Assembly (NCBI GenBank): GCA_021825785.1 | Contig: JAKAGP010000152.1 | Span: 1-5,421, forward strand | Direction of reading: 5' to 3' | DNA: 5,421 bases | DNA from: Nitrospirota bacterium | Lineage (GTDB): Bacteria; Nitrospirota; Thermodesulfovibrionia; Thermodesulfovibrionales; JdFR-88 | Shown: positions 1 to 5,421 of the stretch, one piece after another | How the letters are laid out: every line of letters begins with the position of its first letter | Position numbering within the stretch: position 1 is the stretch's first letter | Notes under the pieces: generated by a model | Database searches by the model: none | Told to the model about the DNA's origin: nothing | The model's input: only the letters and a program-made list of their open reading frames with translations | Made by a program: the position numbers and the translations under genes

Positions 1-348
1 AAACCGGTCAACTCTGCCTCCGGTTCGCAGGGGAACCTGCTTTATGGCGCCGCCACCTCATTGGGGCTAGCCGGAGGGGCGCTCATCGCCAACAAGATAG
101 GGGCGCTTTTTGGTATCAAGGCATCGGTGGAAAAGACCCCTCCCAAGACTGCAACAGGGCAGGAGCAGGCCACGCTCTTTCTGGGCCGTTATCTATCGCC
201 GCGCTTGTATGTGGCCTACGGGGTGGGCATCTTTGAGCCGGAGAACGTGTTCAGGGTCCGGTACCGGATAACCAGGGACTGGCTGATACAGACGGAGTCC
301 GGGACGGAGACCGGCGGCGATGTGCTTTACAAGCTGCAGTGGGAATAA
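1..348 (+). CDS. tamB: TamB-like translocation/assembly module protein, C-terminal fragment (5' end outside window)
   Basis: The frame is open from the first base of the window and ends at TAA 346-348, so 115 C-terminal residues are visible and the start lies upstream. The end of the protein matches the conserved TamB C-terminal domain (DUF490): a Gly/Ala-rich stretch, then a YLSPRLYVAYGVGIFEP-type strand, an alternating FRVRYRITRDW strand, an ESGTETGGD turn and a final YKLQWE strand. In the family, TamB is a very long, inner-membrane-anchored periplasmic beta-helical protein that works with the Omp85 protein TamA, and is linked to outer-membrane protein insertion and phospholipid transport. 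The C-terminal strands seen here are the part expected near the outer membrane. No tamA is visible in the window. A perfect hairpin begins at the base after the stop codon. The family call is strong; the symbol is by homology only, and a distant AsmA-like relative is the main alternative. Confidence 0.85.
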   Translation, partial: KPVNSASGSQGNLLYGAATSLGLAGGALIANKIGALFGIKASVEKTPPKTATGQEQATLFLGRYLSPRLYVAYGVGIFEPENVFRVRYRITRDWLIQTESGTETGGDVLYKLQWE

Positions 349-370
349 GAGACAGGATAACGGCTGTCTC
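349..370 (+). terminator. Perfect 7-bp stem-loop directly after the tamB stop
   Basis: GAGACAG (349-355) and CTGTCTC (364-370) are perfect inverted repeats around an 8-nt loop, beginning one base after the tamB TAA. No T-tract follows, so this is not a classical intrinsic terminator. It may be a Rho-associated or RNA-stabilising 3' hairpin. The structure is seen in the sequence; its function is inferred. Confidence 0.4.
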
Positions 371-384
371 CACTAACAGGCGTC

Positions 385-412
385 TTGACTCCGCTTCCCC
401 AGGTGATAGCCT
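385..412 (+). promoter_or_regulatory. Weak sigma70-like promoter candidate for zwf
   Basis: TTGACT (385-390) is close to the -35 consensus. With a 16-bp spacer the -10 would be TAGCCT (407-412), which keeps only the key T, A and final T. The better-looking TATAGA (412-417) is 21 bp away, too far for a standard spacer. This is the only such signal between the hairpin after tamB and zwf, and zwf needs a promoter if that hairpin ends transcription. Low confidence. Confidence 0.25.
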
Positions 413-440
413 ATAGAAAATCAAGATATTGTGTTGTGAT

Positions 441-446
441 GGAGGT
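441..446 (+). promoter_or_regulatory. Shine-Dalgarno of zwf
   Basis: GGAGGT lies 8 nt before ATG 455. An in-frame TGA at 437-439 rules out any earlier start in this frame. The ATG at 439-441 overlaps this site but is in a different frame, so it is not the zwf start. Confidence 0.75.
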
Positions 447-454
447 ATTTTTTT

Positions 455-2020
455 ATGGCCGTTTCAACCGTATTGGAAGCCGGGCCGCAAGCGGCCAGCT
501 GCGAATTCGAGCGCCCTAAACCTTTCAACCTGTTTATCTTCGGGGCCACCGGCGATCTGACAAAAAGAAAAATACTGCCCTCCCTGTACCAGTTGAATAC
601 GCTCTCCCTTTTGCCCGAAGACTTCCTGATAGTGGGCTCCGGAAGGCAAAAGATAAACACGGAACAGTTCAGGCAGCAGATGCGTGAAGCGGTCCGGAAC
701 GCTGCATCTACCAGCGGGGAGGGCGTCAGCGGGTTCAATGAGGGGAAATGGGAAGAGCTGGCTGGAAGGTTACATTATATGACGCTGGAAGGGCCAGGAT
801 CTTATAGCGGGATGCTTGCGCAGTGCGCCCCGCTTGAAGAACGTTACAAGACCTGCCGGAACCGCATCTTTTATCTTGCGGTGCCGCCCTCCGCGTTCGG
901 CGATGTGATAAAAAATCTGGGCGAGGCAGGGGCGGCCACGGAGGTTTTTCCCGATGATGCCGGAGAAAAAAAGGGCTATTCACACATCGTGGTGGAAAAA
1001 CCCTTCGGGCGGGACCTCGAATCCGCCAGAAAGCTCAACGGCATATTGAGGGGATATTTCAAAGAGGAACAGATATACCGGATGGACCATTTCCTGGCAA
1101 AGGAGACCGTTCAGAACATACTTATGTTCAGGTTTTCCAATTCCATTTTCGAGCCCGTCTGGAACAACCATTATATAGACCACGTGCAGATAACCGCGGC
1201 GGAGACGCTTGGCATCGAGCACAGGGGGGGATATTACGAGGAGTCAGGGGTGCTGAGGGACATGTTCCAGAACCATATGCTGCATCTTCTGACCCTTACC
1301 GCGATGGAACCTCCTTCCGTCTTTTCAACCGGGAGGGTGAGGGGTGAAAGGACCAAGGTGCTCCGCTCCATAAAACCGCTTGACCCGAATGGAATGGATG
1401 AATTCCTGGCGCTGGGACAATATGGAAAAGGGAGGATGGACGGTGATGTCCCGGCATATAGAAACGAGCCGGATGTGTCGCCCAAATCCACTACCGCCAC
1501 TTATGCGGCCTTGAAGCTGGAGGTGGAAAACTGGAGGTGGCGAGGGGTCCCTTTTTACCTGCGCTCAGGCAAGAGGCTGGCCAGCCGCAGGGGGGAGATA
1601 TCCATCCACTTCAAGCCGGTGCCGCACACGATATTTCGTGAATACACAGGGGACAAGATAGAGCCGAACACGCTTACCCTTTGCATTCAGCCCGATGAGA
1701 AACTGGACCTGTTCCTTCAGGCAAAGCAGCCGGGATCGAGGATATGCCTTGGCCCGGTCAGACTGGACTATATATATTTAAAGGGCATAGCCACGGCAGA
1801 CTATGCCCGCATACTTCTTGACTGCATGCAGGGAGACCAGATGCTCTTTGCAAGCGCGGAGGAGGTGGAGGCCTCATGGGAACTTCTGACGCCGGTGATA
1901 AAAAAAACTGAATCAATTGGCTTAAAGGATTTTTTCCCGAATTATGAAGCGGGTTCCAATGGGCCGGCCCTGGCGGACGCCCTTCTTGCCAAGGACGGAA
2001 GGGCCTGGGACCCTCTATGA
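455..2020 (+). CDS. zwf: Glucose-6-phosphate 1-dehydrogenase
   Basis: Oxidises glucose 6-phosphate to 6-phosphoglucono-1,5-lactone with NAD(P)+, the entry step of the oxidative pentose phosphate or Entner-Doudoroff routes, in the cytoplasm. The 521 residues are near the usual family length. The N-terminal Rossmann domain has IFGATGDLTKRK (GATGDL at residues 30-35), with Lys/Arg after it suited to the NADP 2'-phosphate. EKPFG is at 181-185. The substrate signature is RMDHFLAKE at 209-217 (family RIDHYLGKE). The catalytic His is H274 in FQNHMLHLL, with D211 as its likely partner. YLRSGKRL is at 368-375, and a YEAGSNGP-type motif is near the C-terminus. The start is fixed by the GGAGGT site and an upstream in-frame stop. 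The signature carries Gly to Ala (A215), which is unusual. No pgl, gnd or edd/eda neighbour is visible; a palindromic repeat separates it from the reductase gene downstream. Family assignment is very secure; cofactor preference is inferred. Confidence 0.97.
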   Translation: MAVSTVLEAGPQAASCEFERPKPFNLFIFGATGDLTKRKILPSLYQLNTLSLLPEDFLIVGSGRQKINTEQFRQQMREAVRNAASTSGEGVSGFNEGKWEELAGRLHYMTLEGPGSYSGMLAQCAPLEERYKTCRNRIFYLAVPPSAFGDVIKNLGEAGAATEVFPDDAGEKKGYSHIVVEKPFGRDLESARKLNGILRGYFKEEQIYRMDHFLAKETVQNILMFRFSNSIFEPVWNNHYIDHVQITAAETLGIEHRGGYYEESGVLRDMFQNHMLHLLTLTAMEPPSVFSTGRVRGERTKVLRSIKPLDPNGMDEFLALGQYGKGRMDGDVPAYRNEPDVSPKSTTATYAALKLEVENWRWRGVPFYLRSGKRLASRRGEISIHFKPVPHTIFREYTGDKIEPNTLTLCIQPDEKLDLFLQAKQPGSRICLGPVRLDYIYLKGIATADYARILLDCMQGDQMLFASAEEVEASWELLTPVIKKTESIGLKDFFPNYEAGSNGPALADALLAKDGRAWDPL

Positions 2021-2041
2021 AAAAAACACACACACCATTAT

Positions 2042-3099
<1,058 letters not shown>

Positions 3100-3101
<2 letters not shown>

Positions 3102-3142
3102 AAAAAGTGCTTTTATTTTTTGGGCTCTTCCCGGATTTTTTT
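3100..3142. terminator. AT-flanked hairpin, possible bidirectional terminator
   Basis: An A7 run (3100-3106) overlaps the reductase stop codon. A short GGG/CCC hairpin (3122-3124 with 3130-3132, loop CTCTT, two possible G-T pairs beyond) follows, then T7 (3136-3142). The A7 and T7 runs can pair, and each strand ends in a T run, the usual form of a bidirectional terminator between converging genes. The GC stem is short and the spacing asymmetric, so confidence is moderate. Confidence 0.4.
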
Positions 3143-3146
3143 GTAT

Positions 3147-3191
3147 GGGCGGACGGCATTCGCTCCACTAAGCGCCGTCTCACCCGTTTTT
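3147..3191 (+). terminator. Rho-independent terminator candidate after the reductase gene
   Basis: GGG (3147-3149), GGACGG (3151-3156) and CGCT (3161-3164) pair with AGCG (3171-3174), CCGTCT (3175-3180) and CCC (3183-3185). The loop is 6 nt (CCACTA), there is a CATT bulge, and one pair is G-T. T5 (3187-3191) begins one base after the stem. This fits an intrinsic terminator for rightward transcription, despite the bulges. Confidence 0.45.
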
Positions 3192-3226
3192 GCCAGCAAG
3201 CCGTGTATTCCGCGCCAGGTCTTTCT

Positions 3227-3262
3227 GATGCCGCTGCTTTTATGTGACGCGCCCGCGGCATC
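3227..3262. repeat. Perfect 8-bp inverted repeat in the convergent gap
   Basis: GATGCCGC (3227-3234) and GCGGCATC (3255-3262) are exact reverse complements around a 20-nt spacer. No T-tract adjoins either arm, so this is not an obvious terminator. It may be a remnant of a dispersed repeat or a protein site, or it may be chance. Apart from this and the two terminator candidates, 3102-3334 shows no gene with a supported start. Confidence 0.4.
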
Positions 3263-3334
3263 TCGTTGCGCTCACGCCATCCGCCCCCTTACCTGAAGAG
3301 CCAGTTTTTGTAAGGATGCGGCGGGAAAACTTTT

Positions 3335-3589
3335 CTACCCGTATTTGATCTTAAGCGCGATGACGATCATGCCAAGGACGAAGGAGACGATGTTGGTGAT
3401 GATAACGGGAAGGGAGTGTATGGAAAACCCGTAAACCGTCCATATAAGGAGCCCGGCGCACAGGGTGACGAACATGCCCATGGAGACGTCCTTCGTGTGC
3501 CTGGATCTCCATGCCTTAACCACCTGAGGCACAAGCGAAAAGGTCGTAAGCGTGCCCGCCGCAAACCCAAGGATGTTCCCGCCTTCCAT
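3335..3589 (-). CDS. SemiSWEET sugar transporter (PQ-loop/MtN3 family)
   Basis: An 84-residue integral membrane protein, the normal SemiSWEET length, with three hydrophobic helices at roughly residues 5-25, 37-56 and 60-81. The PQ motif sits in TM1 (SLVPQVVKAWRSRHTKDVS, P21-Q22), followed by the basic loop typical of the family. W50 (LLIWTVYG) and N66 (ITNIV) match the conserved sugar-pocket Trp and Asn of characterised SemiSWEETs. The family forms symmetric dimers in the inner membrane and moves mono- or disaccharides by facilitated diffusion, so direction follows the gradient. It lies 55 bp downstream of the GH13 gene on the same strand, which suggests co-transcription and handling of sugars made or used by that enzyme. 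ATG 3587-3589 is the only plausible start: no ATG, GTG or TTG occurs upstream before an in-frame TGA (3629-3631). It lacks a good Shine-Dalgarno. Family call is secure; substrate is unknown. Confidence 0.93.
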   Translation of the reverse strand: MEGGNILGFAAGTLTTFSLVPQVVKAWRSRHTKDVSMGMFVTLCAGLLIWTVYGFSIHSLPVIITNIVSFVLGMIVIALKIKYG

Positions 3590-3644
3590 GGCGTATATTG
3601 TAACATTGCCTTCCGGATTAAGGGGCCTTCAGGATCAAGGTTTT

Positions 3645-4976
3645 TTATCTTGTGGTTATAAGCAAGATCCCCTGACCCGGCCTCAGGTCGTACTCAAAAG
3701 GCGAAGGCACGTAGTCCAGCCGGTATTCGGGAGAGATGTCCACAACGGGCGCGCCGGCCTGGAGGAATTTCTGCACCGCTTCCGTCTGGAAGAGCTGCTT
3801 TCCCTTGTAGTCCTTGTTCAGGATGAGGAGGCTTTCCTCGCTGCTTTGTGAGGATGCCTTCCACATCACAAGCACATTGGGGTTTTCATAGGGGAGCATG
3901 GCGGTTGGGGCCTCCTCCGCAAACAGGGTGTGGGAGGCCTTTATTTCATTGACCGTTTTTATGAACTCCCTCAGGTCCATTTCCGTCTCCTCCAGGGATG
4001 CGGGCCAGTCCTGCGGGGTGGTGTTTACCACGTGGAGCTTCTTTTTAAGGCCGAATTCAAAGCCCATGGGTATCATCACCCCAGCCGAAAAAAGGGCGGA
4101 AAAAAGATAGCGCTGTTTCATGCCTTCAACGCTTCCTCCGAGCTCCTGGGCCAGCCTTTCCGTGTCATGGCTTTCAGGAAAGCTTATGGAGGGGGCGATC
4201 TCTCTTGTAAGGGCGTACTGCTCTATGAGCCAGTGGCCTTTCAGGTCCCACCATTTGGAGCTGTTGAAGATGTAGTCGAACCCGGCGCTGGCGGTCCGCC
4301 TTGTCTGGTCCGGCGGGCAGCCGAGCGTTTCGGCAAGGAAAAGGACCTGCGGGTGTTTTTCCTTTATCTCCCGGATGAGCCTTTCCCAGAAGCGGTTCGG
4401 CACCTGGTAAGCCGCGTCGCAGCGGAAACCTTCAAACCCCATCCCGATAAGGTTTTCCACCACGCTTTTAAAGAACTTGAACAGCTCTTCCAAGTGCTTT
4501 AGGTCCTTTTTTTTGCCCCCTCTTTCCTCTCTGTGGTCCCCGTAATCGAACTTTGCAAGGTCCTTCCAAACCACTTTCTTGCCGTCTTCGAACGCAAACG
4601 GGTGCGCCACCTTGCCCCTGGCCTCCCATTGGAACCATTCCGGATGCGTCTTCAAAAGCTCCGACCCGGTGGAGCAGTGATTGATCACAAGGTCTGTCAT
4701 CATCCCGAGCCCAAGCTCGCGGGCCTCCTTCACCACGTCTTTCACCTGCTCGTCCCCCGATTTTTTATTCTTTCCGTTGAGAAAAGCCGGATTGATGGAG
4801 AAATAATCTGAGATGGAGTAGAGGCTGCCGGAGGGGCCAAGCTCCTGTATCGGGTTTATGAATATCCAGTTAAAGCCCATATCGGACGCCCTCTTCATAT
4901 GGCCGCCCCAGTTGCTTAATTTTCCCGCAAGCAGGGGGAAAAGATTATATATGTGCATCTTTTGTTTGGCTTGCAT
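3645..4976 (-). CDS. GH13 alpha-amylase-family enzyme, GlgE-like in sequence
   Basis: A 443-residue protein acting on alpha-1,4 glucans or related sugars. It has no signal peptide, so it is probably cytoplasmic. All four GH13 motifs are present: I TDLVINH (D95, N99, H100), II GFRCDAAY (R185, nucleophile D187), III FLAETLG (acid/base E216), IV FPESHDTER (H270, D271). Residues 109-121 (KTHPEWFQW) and 183-255 (catalytic Asp, FWERLIREIKEKHP, FLAET, GFDYIF) run in the same order and style as GlgE maltosyltransferase. However, the GlgE N-terminal domain is absent, total length is much shorter, and motif IV has the classical His-Asp. A small beta C-terminal domain follows residue ~355. AAGGAG (4988-4993 on this strand), 11 nt upstream, supports ATG 4976 over Met7. 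The 3' neighbour is a SemiSWEET gene and the 5' neighbour a carbohydrate-binding-like gene, so alpha-glucan turnover is the best role. Hydrolase versus transferase cannot be decided here. Confidence 0.92.
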   Translation of the reverse strand: MQAKQKMHIYNLFPLLAGKLSNWGGHMKRASDMGFNWIFINPIQELGPSGSLYSISDYFSINPAFLNGKNKKSGDEQVKDVVKEARELGLGMMTDLVINHCSTGSELLKTHPEWFQWEARGKVAHPFAFEDGKKVVWKDLAKFDYGDHREERGGKKKDLKHLEELFKFFKSVVENLIGMGFEGFRCDAAYQVPNRFWERLIREIKEKHPQVLFLAETLGCPPDQTRRTASAGFDYIFNSSKWWDLKGHWLIEQYALTREIAPSISFPESHDTERLAQELGGSVEGMKQRYLFSALFSAGVMIPMGFEFGLKKKLHVVNTTPQDWPASLEETEMDLREFIKTVNEIKASHTLFAEEAPTAMLPYENPNVLVMWKASSQSSEESLLILNKDYKGKQLFQTEAVQKFLQAGAPVVDISPEYRLDYVPSPFEYDLRPGQGILLITTR

Positions 4977-4987
4977 AAAATGGGAAA

Positions 4988-4993
4988 CTCCTT
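4988..4993 (-). promoter_or_regulatory. Shine-Dalgarno of the GH13 gene
   Basis: On the minus strand AAGGAG occurs 11 nt before ATG 4976 and selects that start over the internal Met7 codon 18 nt further on. The A-rich AAAAATAAAAA (4993-5003) directly precedes and overlaps it. Confidence 0.6.
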
Positions 4994-5103
4994 TTTTATT
5001 TTTATTTTGGCCGAAGTTGAAAAGTTAAAGGACCTGCGGACGGGCCTGGACGACGTAGAATTTGCCCGGCGGGGAGCAGTTTTTATTTTTAAACGGAGAC
5101 AGT

Positions 5104-5421
5104 TTAATCATCGGTGTTTTTTTTGATTTTTTTGACTTTCTCGACTTTTTTAATTTTTTCGTTTTTTTTCATGCTGTCCTTCAGCCCCCGCCCGCCTGCG
5201 GTTTTTCCCTTTCGGCCCGGTTTTTCCGGTTTGGTTTCCGCCTCCGGATGCCTTGCCTCCGGTTTCTCCGGTTCCATTCCCGGTTTTCCGGCCTCTTTTA
5301 TTTCTGGAGCGGGCAGCTCCACGCGGTAGTTCCTGCCAAGGTTGTTGTCCCAGCTCCCCTCGCTGGGGAAGAAAAGGACAAAGTCCATGAAGTTGAACCC
5401 TGTGTCGCGGTCTATCTTGAT
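5104..5421 (-). CDS. C-terminal fragment of a probable starch-binding (CBM25-like) protein with a Lys-rich tail (5' end outside window)
   Basis: The frame is open from the window edge to TAA at 5104-5106, giving 105 residues. The internal Met at 5388 has no special standing as a start, because the frame continues upstream (IKIDRDTGFNF before it) with no stop. The first ~40 residues (FMDFVLFFPSEGSWDNNLGRNYRVELP) resemble the end of a starch-binding beta-sandwich of the CBM25/CBM53 type, where a phrase like FVFSDG..WDNN.G.DY is usual. The rest is low-complexity: a Pro/Glu/Lys/Gly linker (about 40 residues) and a very basic tail of KKxEK-type units ending NTDD. Neither part looks like a membrane helix. 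It precedes the GH13 gene by 127 bp on the same strand, which fits glucan metabolism. The main body of the protein is not visible, so an enzyme such as an amylase or GH57 with this module is possible. The coding call is firm; the module identity is tentative. Confidence 0.6.
   Translation of the reverse strand: MKIDRDTGFNFMDFVLFFPSEGSWDNNLGRNYRVELPAPEIKEAGKPGMEPEKPEARHPEAETKPEKPGRKGKTAGGRGLKDSMKKNEKIKKVEKVKKIKKNTDD

Noticed and set aside
439..441. Upstream ATG before zwf as an alternative start
   Set aside because: It is out of frame with the G6PD reading frame and overlaps the SD used for ATG 455.
1768..1785. AT-rich TATATATATTTAAA stretch within zwf as an internal promoter
   Set aside because: It encodes conserved DYIYLKG of G6PD, and no paired -35 or downstream gene start accompanies it.
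3416..3851. Plus-strand open frames (3416-3661 and 3552-3851) opposite the SemiSWEET and the GH13 3' end
   Set aside because: Both are antisense to well-recognised genes and show no motif, RBS or plausible product.
3930..4502. 190-residue open frame on the plus strand opposite the GH13 gene
   Set aside because: The minus strand carries all four GH13 motifs across this span. The plus-strand peptide has no recognisable motif or SD.
4980..5126. Short 48-codon plus-strand frame (starting MGNSFFIFILAEVEKLKDL) in the gap between the two leftward genes
   Set aside because: No SD precedes its ATG, it overlaps the GH13 ribosome site and the coding end of the partial gene, and the aromatic ends come from T runs. 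A chance frame is more likely.
5104..5175. Canonical-looking -1 slippery heptamers A_AAA_AAC, twice in the Lys-rich tail
   Set aside because: After the second heptamer the -1 frame stops within a few codons, no downstream stimulatory structure is visible, and the heptamers follow simply from consecutive Lys-Asn codons.

Overview
The window looks like ordinary chromosome from a Gram-negative (diderm) bacterium of moderate to fairly high GC content. The diderm call rests on the C-terminal end of a TamB-like outer-membrane assembly protein at the left edge. Frequent ATA and AGG codons and the gene mix would fit a Nitrospirota, Nitrospinota or deltaproteobacterial-type genome, but that placement is a guess. 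No phage, IS, CRISPR, tRNA or rRNA signal was seen.

Layout: three genes read rightward. They are the 3' end of tamB (1-348), zwf encoding glucose-6-phosphate 1-dehydrogenase (455-2020), and an aldo/keto reductase (2124-3101). Three genes read leftward and converge on them. In transcription order these are the 3' end of a gene whose visible part looks like a starch-binding module followed by a Lys/Glu/Pro-rich tail (5421-5104), a cytoplasmic GH13 alpha-amylase-family enzyme (4976-3645), and a SemiSWEET sugar transporter (3589-3335). The 233-bp convergent gap (3102-3334) has no credible gene. It holds two terminator-like structures and a perfect 8-bp inverted repeat.

How the genes may work together: the leftward block reads as an alpha-glucan/sugar module, with a glucan-binding protein, a four-motif GH13 enzyme without a signal peptide, and a small facilitative sugar channel. 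The rightward block carries oxidative pentose phosphate entry (NADPH production by G6PD) followed by a probably NADPH-using oxidoreductase. No 6-phosphogluconolactonase or 6-phosphogluconate dehydrogenase gene is visible here. Joint use of sugar by the two blocks is inference from proximity only.

The most interesting points are the GH13-SemiSWEET pairing, the GlgE-like sequence of the GH13 protein with an intact His-Asp motif IV, a Gly-to-Ala change in the G6PD active-site signature, a degenerate palindromic repeat between zwf and the reductase gene, and a homopolymer-encoded lysine tail on the partial gene at the right edge.
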